Origin: Pedobacter yulinensis
GTDB lineage: Bacteria; Bacteroidota; Bacteroidia; Sphingobacteriales; Sphingobacteriaceae
Reading direction: 5' to 3'
Length of the DNA stretch: 64,000 nucleotides
NCBI RefSeq assembly: GCF_003029735.1
Contig: NZ_KZ686269.1
Span: 496,001-560,000, forward strand
Shown here: positions 9,196-17,406 of the stretch, in pieces
Position numbering within the stretch: the stretch's first letter is position 1
Layout: each line of letters opens with the position of its first letter
Notes under the pieces: model-generated
Told to the model about the DNA's origin: nothing
Seen by the model: only the letters and a program-made list of their open reading frames with translations
Database searches by the model: none
Position numbers and translations under genes: made by a program

Positions 9196-11457
9196 ATGCA
9201 AGCTTTTAAAGCCTTCATTATATTGTCTTTCCTGCTGGCCTCGGCTACTGCCAGTGCCCAGTGGAAGCCGGCCGGCCAACGGATTGCCAGCAGGTGGGCA
9301 GCAGGCGTGCGCCCGGAAAACGCCTGGCGGGAATATCCCCGGCCGCAACTGGTACGGTCTTCCTGGCTGAACCTGAACGGGCTATGGGATTACGCGATTA
9401 CCGGCAGGGGAGCATCTAAGCCGGAACAATGGTCGGGCAACATCCTGGTTCCTTATGCCATAGAATCAAGTCTGTCTGGTGTGGGCACGGCACTGCAGCC
9501 CAACCAATACCTCTGGTACCGTCGCCGGCTGCGGTTGCCCGAAGACTGGGCAGGTAAACGGCTGCTGCTGCATTTTGGTGCAGTCGACTATCAGTGTACG
9601 GTATACATAAACGGCAGCCAGGCGGGTGTGCACACCGGCAGCGCCGATCCATTCACCTTCGACATCAGTCCATGGCTTACCGCCGGCGAGCAGGAAATTA
9701 TACTGAAAGTCTCAGACCCCACAGACAGCGACATACAGCCGCGTGGTAAACAAAGCCTGCGCCCCGAAGGCTTCTGGTACACCGCCGTTTCCGGGATCTG
9801 GCAAACGGTCTGGGTCGAGCCCGTGTCGCAAACGCATGTTACGGCCTTTCTGCCAGAGGCAGATATAGACCGGTCAGTCATTTCATTCCATACACATGTA
9901 GCTAATTTACAGGGAAATGAATTTTTTGATATTAAGATTTACTTTAAAGATAAATTGATTCAAAGCCGGTCTGTGGCTTACCAACCCAGGCTGAGCATTT
10001 CGCTGAAAAATGCACATTTATGGCGCCCTGCTGACCCGGCGCTGTACCAGGTTACGGCTACGTTAAAACGCAGGGAGCGGGTGCTGGACACCTTCCGTTC
10101 TTATTTTGCCATGCGCAAGATCAGCCTTGGCCCCGACCAGGCCGGGCAGGTGCGGATCCTGTTGAACAACCAGGCCATTTTTCAATGGGGGGTGCTGGAT
10201 CAGGGCTGGTGGCCGGAGAGCCTGCTTACGCCACCCAGTGATGAGGCCCTCCGGTACGATATGCAGGTAATCAAAGCGCTCGGTTTTAACCTGATCAGGA
10301 AACACATCAAGGTTGAGCCTTCCCGGTTTTACTACCATGCAGATCAAATGGGTTTATTGGTCTGGCAGGACATGCCCAGTGGCTTTCTCGGTTTGCATCA
10401 TCCTGAACAGCATGTGAAATTCGATGCTGCCAAAGACTGGGAAAGACCTTCACTTTCTGCCGCTTTATACGAGGCTGAGTGGAAGGCAATTATCGATAAC
10501 CTGCGTTTTTTCTCTTCGATTGTAGCCTGGGTTCCGTTCAATGAAGGTTGGGGACAATACGATACGGAGCGCATTGCACGATGGACAAAAAGTTATGATT
10601 CCACCAGGCTGGTAAATGCGGCCAGCGGCTGGACAGACCGCAACATTGGTGATATGTACGATGCGCACCAGTATCCGGGTCCCTCGATGGAACCGGGGAG
10701 CCAGAATCCTGGACGCGCGCTGGTGCTCGGCGAGTTCGGCGGGCTGGGCTGGCCTTTATCCGGGCACCTCTGGGACGCCCGGAAAAAAAACTGGGGATAC
10801 CGCAATTTTGCCAGTCAGGCAGACTTCACGAAAGCGTATGCATCTGTCATTAAAAACGTCTATCCGTTGATAGCCAGGGGTCTTTCGGCTGCAATCTATA
10901 CCCAGACCAGCGATGTGGAAGCTGAAGTCAATGGCCTGCTTACTTATGACCGGAAGGTGCTTAAATTAGATACAGGCCTGGCCGCATCGCTGCATGCGGA
11001 TCTTTTTAAATCTTACGCCGCTCCGGTCTGGCTGGTTCGCGATGGGGAGGAAGCGCCCGCGCAGATGCGCTTGAGCCGCGAACAACCAGCCGCCGGCTGG
11101 CTGACTGCCGGAACTGAAGCATCCCTCTTCAGGGCAGAACAGGCACCGGTAAAACTGCTTAAGGGCCAGCGCATCTGGTCGGTTGCCGATTTTGACAGCC
11201 GCCCCGGGCAGCGACCCGCCATGAAGATCTATGCCCAGGGCCACCTGAAGATTTTCCTGAACGGAATGTTAGTTTGCGACAAGACCATACTCACCAAGCG
11301 GCACTATGACGAGCTGAACCTGGGCGATTACAGCCACCTGCTCCGTGCCGGTAAAAACCGGCTGGCGGTAGTCCTGACAGACGTAACGGCAGATTCTGCG
11401 TTCGACTATGGCCTGTACAGTTTTAGCCTTAGTAATGACAAGCCGCAAAGCAATTAA
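9196..11457 (+). CDS. Glycoside hydrolase family 2 protein (beta-galactosidase/beta-glucuronidase type)
   Basis: The frame opens at 9052, but the ATG at 9196 begins a clean signal peptide (ending SATASAQ), giving 753 residues; the upstream 48 codons look like untranslated leader. Layout is GH2: jelly-roll domain (NGLWDYAIT, RRLRLPEDWAGKRLLLHFGAVD), immunoglobulin-like domain, then a TIM barrel. The acid/base Glu is in WVPFNEGWGQ (Glu450) and the nucleophile in LVLGEFGG (Glu513), so it should be an active retaining enzyme. GH2 members remove terminal beta-linked galactose, glucuronate or mannose; which one is not decided by sequence. A short AT-rich patch lies at about 9898-9970. It is separated by 150 bases from the HTCS gene and 12 from a sulfatase. 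Confidence 0.9.
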   Translation: MQAFKAFIILSFLLASATASAQWKPAGQRIASRWAAGVRPENAWREYPRPQLVRSSWLNLNGLWDYAITGRGASKPEQWSGNILVPYAIESSLSGVGTALQPNQYLWYRRRLRLPEDWAGKRLLLHFGAVDYQCTVYINGSQAGVHTGSADPFTFDISPWLTAGEQEIILKVSDPTDSDIQPRGKQSLRPEGFWYTAVSGIWQTVWVEPVSQTHVTAFLPEADIDRSVISFHTHVANLQGNEFFDIKIYFKDKLIQSRSVAYQPRLSISLKNAHLWRPADPALYQVTATLKRRERVLDTFRSYFAMRKISLGPDQAGQVRILLNNQAIFQWGVLDQGWWPESLLTPPSDEALRYDMQVIKALGFNLIRKHIKVEPSRFYYHADQMGLLVWQDMPSGFLGLHHPEQHVKFDAAKDWERPSLSAALYEAEWKAIIDNLRFFSSIVAWVPFNEGWGQYDTERIARWTKSYDSTRLVNAASGWTDRNIGDMYDAHQYPGPSMEPGSQNPGRALVLGEFGGLGWPLSGHLWDARKKNWGYRNFASQADFTKAYASVIKNVYPLIARGLSAAIYTQTSDVEAEVNGLLTYDRKVLKLDTGLAASLHADLFKSYAAPVWLVRDGEEAPAQMRLSREQPAAGWLTAGTEASLFRAEQAPVKLLKGQRIWSVADFDSRPGQRPAMKIYAQGHLKIFLNGMLVCDKTILTKRHYDELNLGDYSHLLRAGKNRLAVVLTDVTADSAFDYGLYSFSLSNDKPQSN

Positions 11458-11469
11458 ACCCTGGAAACG

Positions 11470-12918
11470 ATGAAAACGAAACGCTTTATTTTTTTTGCAG
11501 GCCTCGTCTCTTGTGCGGCATTAGTGCTGAGCATGCAGGCATTCAGGCAGCAGCAGGTGCGACACCTGGCTGTACCCCGGTATAACGTGATCTATATACT
11601 TGCCGATGACCTTGGCTACGCCGAACTGGGCTGCTACGGCAATACCTTTAATGAAACGCCTAACCTGGACAGGATGGCGGCGACCGGCCTGCGCCTGACC
11701 AACTGTTATGCCGCCGCTCCGGTATGTTCGCCCTATCGGGCTGCTTTGATGACCGGGAAACACCCGGCCAGGCTTGATATAACCGATTACCTCCGGCCCA
11801 ATGCGGGCAAACACCTTGATACCGCCGAAACCACGCTCGCTGAAATGTTCCGGGCAAATGGTTACCGAACAGGCATTGTGGGCAAATGGCATCTTTCAGG
11901 ATACGTACGGGCAGGAGCACCCGAAGAGACGCTCCCCGACCAGCATGGTTTTGACGAAGTACTGGTCAGCGAGAATGAAGGCATTGCAGAAGGCTGGTAT
12001 TTTCATCCGTACCTGTTCAATAAGGACATTCAGAAACGCCTGCCCGGAGATCATGAATACATTACTGACCGGCAGAACCAGGAGGCGCTAGATTTCATTG
12101 ACCGCCACCAGAAACAGCCTTTCTTTCTTTATCTGAGTCATTATGCGGTTCATACAACGGTTCATGGCAAACCTGAGCTGGTCAGGCATTTTAAAAATAA
12201 AAAAGGTGCCGGCACAGCTCCCGCTACAAAAGAGAACCCGACAGGCGATGTTTACAGGCGCTGGCCTGCCGACTCCCGTGCAAAACATAACAATCCGCAC
12301 CTGGCCGCGCAGCTGTATGTGGTCGATCAGGGCGTCGGAATGATCATGGAGAAACTGAAGAAGCTGGGTATTGATAAAAACACCATCGTTATTTTTACCA
12401 GCGATAACGGAGGCGAGACCACCATTACCAGCAACCGCCCGCTGCGCGGCGGCAAAAGCATGTTGTATGAAGGCGGCGTCACTGAACCCTTCCTGATCTG
12501 GAACCCTAAGCTGTTTCCGAAAGCTTCGATTATCCCAGCGCCCGTGAGTACGATTGACTTTTACCCGACCCTGATGGAGCTGGTTTCAGCAAGCCCGAAT
12601 AACCAGCAGTTTGACGGAATGTCGGTTGCCGGCCTGCTACGCAACCCTTCGCTGAAGCAGCCCGAGCGACCTTTTTACTGGTACTATCCGCTTGATAAGC
12701 CGCATTTCCTTGGCGGGCGGTCTGCGGGCAGTGTTCGCCTGGGCGACTGGAAGCTGATCGAGTTTTACGACGACCGGCACGATGAGCTGTATAACCTGGC
12801 AAAAGACCGGTCAGAACAGCACAACCTGGCCGCCCGCGAACCAGGACGTCTGGCCATTCTGAAAAAGAAACTGGCAGACTGGCGCAAAGTCACTGCCGAA
12901 GACCGGCTGCGTCAATGA
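11470..12918 (+). CDS. Sulfatase (family S1)
   Basis: 482 residues with an N-terminal hydrophobic signal sequence. YNVIYILADDLGYAELGCYG gives the calcium-binding Asp pair; AAPVCSPYRAALMTG carries the C-x-P-x-R signature with Cys86 as formylglycine precursor; FTSDNGGET and GGKSMLYEGG are further active-site regions. The ending ELYNLAKDRSEQHNLA is the common sulfatase C-terminal motif. It is 12 bases after the GH2 gene, suggesting the sulfatase and the GH2 enzyme act in sequence on one oligosaccharide. It is the fourth sulfatase of the locus. No sulfatase-maturating enzyme is encoded in the window, so maturation depends on a gene elsewhere. Confidence 0.93.
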   Translation: MKTKRFIFFAGLVSCAALVLSMQAFRQQQVRHLAVPRYNVIYILADDLGYAELGCYGNTFNETPNLDRMAATGLRLTNCYAAAPVCSPYRAALMTGKHPARLDITDYLRPNAGKHLDTAETTLAEMFRANGYRTGIVGKWHLSGYVRAGAPEETLPDQHGFDEVLVSENEGIAEGWYFHPYLFNKDIQKRLPGDHEYITDRQNQEALDFIDRHQKQPFFLYLSHYAVHTTVHGKPELVRHFKNKKGAGTAPATKENPTGDVYRRWPADSRAKHNNPHLAAQLYVVDQGVGMIMEKLKKLGIDKNTIVIFTSDNGGETTITSNRPLRGGKSMLYEGGVTEPFLIWNPKLFPKASIIPAPVSTIDFYPTLMELVSASPNNQQFDGMSVAGLLRNPSLKQPERPFYWYYPLDKPHFLGGRSAGSVRLGDWKLIEFYDDRHDELYNLAKDRSEQHNLAAREPGRLAILKKKLADWRKVTAEDRLRQ

Positions 12919-12966
12919 CAGAAATGTTATATTTACGGCAGCACACAAACAACCGTTAACCTGACC

Positions 12967-14031
12967 ATGAGAATTTTACCTTTATTCCTGCTTGCAGCAC
13001 TCTTTTTATCCTGTGCATCCAGGAACAATCCGCCAGCCGCTGCGGCTGGCAGCAGCACATTCAAAAATCCCATTGCCAAAGGGGCTGACCCCTGGGTAAT
13101 TCGCGATGGTAACCAGTATTATGTTTGCCTGGCCACCGGCGGGGGCAATGGCCGCCGGCCGGGAATTACCGTAAGCAAATCGGCCAGCCTGACCGAGCCG
13201 GGCAAAAGGGTCACCGTCTGGCAGGCTCCTGAAAGCGGCTGGAACCGTGACTGCATCTGGGCACCAGAACTGCACCGCATCGGTAACCGCTGGTACATCT
13301 ATTATGCTGCCGGGAAATCGGGACCTCCTTACATCAACCAGCGTTCGGGTGTGCTTGAATCTGTTACCGACGATCCGCAAGGCGCTTATACAGACAAAGG
13401 TATATTGCGTACAGGAATTGATGAGCGTGATTACGTCAAAACGATCTGGGCTATAGATCTTACCGTTGCAAATATTAAAGGAAAACTTTATGCAGTATGG
13501 TCTGGGTGGGAACGCAATGCAGCTACAGATAAGACGAGCCAGCGGCTTTACATTGCCTCGATGACCAATCCCTGGACCATTAGCTCGCCGCGGGTCGAAA
13601 TATCACGTCCGGAAGAAGAGTGGGAAACAGGCGGGACGCTTGACCTCAACGAAGGGCCTCAGTTTCTGCAGCGCAAGGGGAAGACCTTTATCATTTATTC
13701 CACGCGCGAATCCTGGACCAAAGATTACCGACTGGGCCAGCTGATGCTCAAAAATGAAAACCTTTCGCCGCTGAATAAAAGCAACTGGATCAAAAAGGGG
13801 CCGGTATTCCGGGGTACTGCCCAGGTGCCGGGCCCGGGGCATGCGAGTTTCACGACATCTCCCGACGGGAAAGAATGGTGGATATTTTACCATGCTAAAC
13901 TTGATGAAAGACACAACTGGAACCGGGACCTGCGCCTGCAGCCCTTTACCTGGGACAAATCGGGCCAACCGGTGTTTGGCCAGCCGGTACCCGCAGGTCA
14001 GCCTCTCGCGAGGCCATCGGGCGAAAAATAA
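12967..14031 (+). CDS. Glycoside hydrolase family 43 lipoprotein (arabinofuranosidase/xylosidase type)
   Basis: 354 residues. The start MRILPLFLLAALFLSCAS has a lipobox (LSC), so it is probably anchored to a membrane as a lipoprotein. A five-bladed propeller is indicated by KGADPWVIRDGNQYYV (catalytic base Asp in GADP), WAPELHRIGNRWYIYYA and the later NEGPQFLQRKGKTFIIYS, with PGHASFTTSPDGKEWWIFYHA near the end. GH43 enzymes release arabinose, xylose or galactose from side chains with inversion; the sequence resembles the alpha-L-arabinofuranosidase-annotated branch, but the exact substrate is unknown. It lies 48 bases after a sulfatase and 6 bases before the epimerase gene. Confidence 0.85.
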   Translation: MRILPLFLLAALFLSCASRNNPPAAAAGSSTFKNPIAKGADPWVIRDGNQYYVCLATGGGNGRRPGITVSKSASLTEPGKRVTVWQAPESGWNRDCIWAPELHRIGNRWYIYYAAGKSGPPYINQRSGVLESVTDDPQGAYTDKGILRTGIDERDYVKTIWAIDLTVANIKGKLYAVWSGWERNAATDKTSQRLYIASMTNPWTISSPRVEISRPEEEWETGGTLDLNEGPQFLQRKGKTFIIYSTRESWTKDYRLGQLMLKNENLSPLNKSNWIKKGPVFRGTAQVPGPGHASFTTSPDGKEWWIFYHAKLDERHNWNRDLRLQPFTWDKSGQPVFGQPVPAGQPLARPSGEK

Positions 14032-14037
14032 CACAAC

Positions 14038-15138
14038 ATGAAACAGCTCTACATTTTCGTTTTCTTGCTGGCAGTCGGCACCGCCGTACGCGCACAAGCT
14101 AGTAGCAGCAGCTCTTCGGCTCAAAAACCCTATTTCCTGACGATCGGAAATAAGCGCGGCATGTCTGTCACGATCTGCAATTTCGGCGCACGCATCACAA
14201 GCCTGGTGGTGCCGGGAAAAGATGGCAGGCCTGTAGACGTGGTACTTGGGTTTAATACACCTGAAGAATATACGCAGCCAAAAGCCAAGTACTACGGGCC
14301 GGTGGTGGGACGTTTTGGCAACCGCATCGCCAAGGGCATTTTCAGCCTTGGCGGTAGGACTTACACGCTTAGCCGGAACAATGGCCCCAACTCGTTGCAT
14401 GGCGGCAGGAAAGGCTTTAGCGATGTGTATTGGCAAGCGCGAAAAACCGACAGCCGCACGGTCGAACTCAGTTATGTTTCGCCTGATGGGGAAGAAGGTT
14501 ATCCGGGCACGCTTCGCGTGACCATCGTTTACAAAGTTGGCCATGACAACAGGCTTGATGTCGTTTATTATGCCACTACAGACCAGGCCACAGTGCTGAA
14601 CCTGACCAACCACAGTTATTTCAACCTGAATGGCTCAGGTGATGCCATGGCACATAAGCTCTGGATGAACGCAGCAGCCTACACGCCGGTTAACAAGGAC
14701 CTAATTCCTGACGGGCCCATTGCAACCGTGACCGGTACGCCTTTCGATTTTACGGCCGAAAAAACCATAGGCACTGATATCGACGCAGAAAATGAACAGC
14801 TCAGGTACGGCCAGGGCTACGACCATAACTTTGTACTCAGCAAAAAAGTCATGACAGGCTCGCAGCCAGCGCTGCGGCTAACCGGCGATAAAAGCGGGGT
14901 GGTGATGTCGATCTGGACAGACCAGCCGGGTATGCAGTTTTACAGCGGTAATTTCTTTCAGGGCAGGACGGAGTTACGTTCGGGCGCGAGAGATGTATAC
15001 CGCGGCGGACTGGCACTGGAGCCGCAGCACTTTCCAGACGCGCCAAACCGCCCGGATTTCCCCACGACTGTGCTGAACCCGGGTAAACGCTATGCGCACC
15101 GTTCCAGTTACAGGTTTTCAATAGATAAATCGCATTAA
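14038..15138 (+). CDS. galM: Aldose 1-epimerase (mutarotase)
   Basis: 366 residues. A signal peptide (cleavage near VRAQA) is followed by a serine run (ASSSSSSAQ), so this mutarotase is exported, unlike the cytoplasmic GalM of the galactose pathway. Family motifs include NFGARITSLVVPGKDGR, GRFGNRIAKG, NLTNHSYFNL (catalytic His) and a late PGMQFYSGN, with ALEPQHFPDAPN carrying the conserved Glu. It interconverts alpha and beta anomers of free sugars. Its place between two GH43 genes fits rapid anomer conversion of sugar released in the periplasm before uptake. Length is normal for the family. Confidence 0.93.
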   Translation: MKQLYIFVFLLAVGTAVRAQASSSSSSAQKPYFLTIGNKRGMSVTICNFGARITSLVVPGKDGRPVDVVLGFNTPEEYTQPKAKYYGPVVGRFGNRIAKGIFSLGGRTYTLSRNNGPNSLHGGRKGFSDVYWQARKTDSRTVELSYVSPDGEEGYPGTLRVTIVYKVGHDNRLDVVYYATTDQATVLNLTNHSYFNLNGSGDAMAHKLWMNAAAYTPVNKDLIPDGPIATVTGTPFDFTAEKTIGTDIDAENEQLRYGQGYDHNFVLSKKVMTGSQPALRLTGDKSGVVMSIWTDQPGMQFYSGNFFQGRTELRSGARDVYRGGLALEPQHFPDAPNRPDFPTTVLNPGKRYAHRSSYRFSIDKSH

Positions 15139-15146
15139 GAATTGAT

Positions 15147-16229
15147 ATGAAGAGTTTTAAGCATATAATTTATACGGCGTTCTGCGTGTTTGCTTTGTCT
15201 GCTACGACAATACCGGCGGTGCAGGCGCAATCCAGTAACAATCCTTTGCCAGTTGCTTTTGGCGACCCGTACGTATTGCATGACGGCTCCGGTACATATT
15301 ACATGTACGGAACCGGGGGCGGTGCGAAGCAGGGCTTTTCGGCTTATTCTTCCCGCGACTTGAAGAATTGGAAACCTGAAGGCCAGGTGTATTTTCATGA
15401 TAATAAAAATGGCTGGGGTAACGGGGCATTCTGGGCGCCGGAGGTCTATAAAGTTGAGAACAAATACTACCTTTTTTACAGCGCCCAATGGAAACATAAT
15501 CCCACCAACGAAAAAGAAAACTTCAGGATCGGGGTGGCGGTTTCAGACAAACCAACCGGTCCCTTTACTGATCTGAATGATAGGCCCGTGTTTGATCCGG
15601 GCTACCCGATAATTGACGCAAACGTGTTGTTCGACAAGGGGCGGGTATACCTGTACTATTCCCGCTGCTGTTACAAACATCCGGTAGAGAGCGAGGTCGC
15701 AGCCTGGGCAAAAGCCAAAGGCTGGTACAATGAGGTGGAAGAGAGCTGGGTATACGGTGTAGAGCTGAAGCCCGATTTTAGCGGCACCATTGGCGAACCC
15801 GTGCTGCTGCTCAGGCCGCCGGTAAAAAATGATCCCGCTACCGCCTGGGAAAGCAGGTCGGTGACTTCGCGCGAAGCAAACCGCCGCTGGACAGAGGGTT
15901 CTTACATTTTCAAACACAAGAACCTTTACTACATGATGTATTCGGCCAACAATTTTGATGGCGAGAACTACGCTGTGGGCTATGCAACCGGAAAAAGTCC
16001 GCTTGGTTTATTTAAAAAATCGCCAGACAACCCGGTACTGCAAAAAAATGGACAAGTCAGCGGCACTGGTCACAATAGCGTTACGTGGGCGGCGGACGGC
16101 CGCACCATGTATTGTGTATACCATGGGCGCACGCCTGAAACCGGTCATAAACGCCTGGTATTCATTGATAAAATGCGTATTGATAAAAAAGGAAAGCTGG
16201 TGGTCGATGGGCCTACCGTAAAACGTTGA
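15147..16229 (+). CDS. Glycoside hydrolase family 43 protein
   Basis: 360 residues with a signal peptide ending VQAQ. Propeller motifs: FGDPYVLHDGSGTYYMYGT (catalytic base Asp in GDPY), WAPEVYKVENKYYLFYSA, the middle blade with IIDANVLFDKGRVYLYYSRC, and the acid region RWTEGSYIFKHKNLYYMMYS, where the Glu is the likely general acid. GTGHNSVTWAADGRTMYCVYHG is typical of the last blade. It belongs to a different GH43 branch from the neighbour at 12967, so the two probably remove different side-chain sugars (arabinose, xylose or galactose; not decided). It is the last extracytoplasmic enzyme before the rhamnose uptake and breakdown genes, 87 bases before rhaT. Confidence 0.85.
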   Translation: MKSFKHIIYTAFCVFALSATTIPAVQAQSSNNPLPVAFGDPYVLHDGSGTYYMYGTGGGAKQGFSAYSSRDLKNWKPEGQVYFHDNKNGWGNGAFWAPEVYKVENKYYLFYSAQWKHNPTNEKENFRIGVAVSDKPTGPFTDLNDRPVFDPGYPIIDANVLFDKGRVYLYYSRCCYKHPVESEVAAWAKAKGWYNEVEESWVYGVELKPDFSGTIGEPVLLLRPPVKNDPATAWESRSVTSREANRRWTEGSYIFKHKNLYYMMYSANNFDGENYAVGYATGKSPLGLFKKSPDNPVLQKNGQVSGTGHNSVTWAADGRTMYCVYHGRTPETGHKRLVFIDKMRIDKKGKLVVDGPTVKR

Positions 16230-16284
16230 GCCAGGCATTCGTACAAAACCCATGACGGTACATGATGGCGGCAGGTTGTAAAGC

Positions 16285-16315
16285 GGTTATATTCGTTTTA
16301 ACCATTTATATAACC
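16285..16315. promoter_or_regulatory. Inverted repeat and -7-like element directly before rhaT
   Basis: GGTTATAT at 16285-16292 and its exact complement ATATAACC at 16308-16315 form an inverted repeat with centres 23 bases apart, ending one base before the rhaT start codon. TATATTCG at 16288-16295, one base off the Bacteroidota -7 consensus TAnnTTTG, overlaps the left arm. This geometry fits a repressor operator covering the promoter; the GntR-type regulator encoded at 22265 is the natural candidate (inference). Confidence 0.5.
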
Positions 16316-16316
16316 T

Positions 16317-17390
16317 ATGCAAGCTATTTTAGGTGTTGTTTTTCACTTTATCGGTGGTTTCGCCTCGGGGAGTTTTTATATTCCCTATAAGAAGGTTAAG
16401 GGCTGGGCCTGGGAAAGTTACTGGATCGTTGGCGGTCTTTTTTCCTGGCTCATCGTCCCACCCCTGGCTGCCTGGCTTACCATTCCTGATTTTACTGCGA
16501 TCATAGGCCATACGCCGGCGGCAGTGCTGGTGCCTACCTATATTTTTGGCCTGCTTTGGGGCATAGGCGGTCTAACCTATGGCCTTGGCGTTCGTTACCT
16601 GGGCGTTGCACTGGGCAGTTCCATCATTCTCGGTCTTTGTTCGGTTTTCGGCGCCCTGGTTCCGTCGATCTATTACGATTTTTACCCGCAGGCCGGCAAA
16701 GACAGCTTCTCGGCCATGCTGAGCAGCAGCTGGGGTCAGCTTGTGCTGGCGGGGCTGGCCATCTGTGTGCTCGGTATCATTGTATGCGGCAAAGCGGGCG
16801 CCATGAAAGACCGCGAGCTCGCCACATCCGGCGGCAGCCAAAACGCCGAGTTTAAGATCGGACTAGGCTTAACTGTTGCCATCATTTCCGGTTTGCTCAG
16901 TGCATGTTTTGCCTTCGGTATTGATGCCGGCAAACAGATGGCCAATGAGGCAAACAACTGGTGGAAAGGCTTAAACCCGGGTGCGGGCGAATTCCTGTTC
17001 CAGAACAATGTCACCTATGTCATCGTGTTATGGGGAGGCCTGACCACCAACCTGGTGTGGTGCCTTATTCTCAACTTCAGAAACAAGACATTTGGCGATT
17101 ACAGCAATCGTAAAACACCCTTGCTGCGCAACTATATGTTCTCTGCACTGGCCGGTACAACCTGGTTCCTGCAGTTTTTCTTTTACGGTATGGGCGAAAG
17201 CAAACTTGGCAATGGCGCCAGCTCCTGGATTTTACACATGGCCTTCATTATCCTGATCGCAAACTTATGGGGCATTGTTTTACGCGAGTGGCGCGGCGTG
17301 TCGCGCAAAACCTACCTCACGGTTAGCGCGGGCATTACGCTCATCATTTTGTCAGTCCTTGTGGTTGGCTATGGAAATTCAATAAAATAA
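16317..17390 (+). CDS. rhaT: L-rhamnose/proton symporter
   Basis: 357 residues and about ten predicted membrane helices. The sequence follows the RhaT family through its whole length: GVVFHFIGGFASGSFYIPYK at the N-terminus, GLLWGIGGLTYGLGVRYLGV, LGSSIILGLCSVFGAL, and WFLQFFFYGMGESKLG near the C-terminus. RhaT imports L-rhamnose (and L-lyxose in enteric bacteria) with protons across the inner membrane. It heads a tight run of rhamnose genes (17407, 19538, 20833) and its start is preceded by an inverted repeat. Together they show that L-rhamnose is the end product brought into the cell from this locus. Confidence 0.96.
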   Translation: MQAILGVVFHFIGGFASGSFYIPYKKVKGWAWESYWIVGGLFSWLIVPPLAAWLTIPDFTAIIGHTPAAVLVPTYIFGLLWGIGGLTYGLGVRYLGVALGSSIILGLCSVFGALVPSIYYDFYPQAGKDSFSAMLSSSWGQLVLAGLAICVLGIIVCGKAGAMKDRELATSGGSQNAEFKIGLGLTVAIISGLLSACFAFGIDAGKQMANEANNWWKGLNPGAGEFLFQNNVTYVIVLWGGLTTNLVWCLILNFRNKTFGDYSNRKTPLLRNYMFSALAGTTWFLQFFFYGMGESKLGNGASSWILHMAFIILIANLWGIVLREWRGVSRKTYLTVSAGITLIILSVLVVGYGNSIK

Positions 17391-17406
17391 GATAAACAGA
17401 TAAAAT

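Noticed and set aside
13603..14613. 336-codon open frame on the minus strand
   Set aside because: It lies antisense across the GH43 and aldose epimerase genes, both clear family members with full-length motifs; the antisense product resembles nothing and arises from GC-rich codon use.
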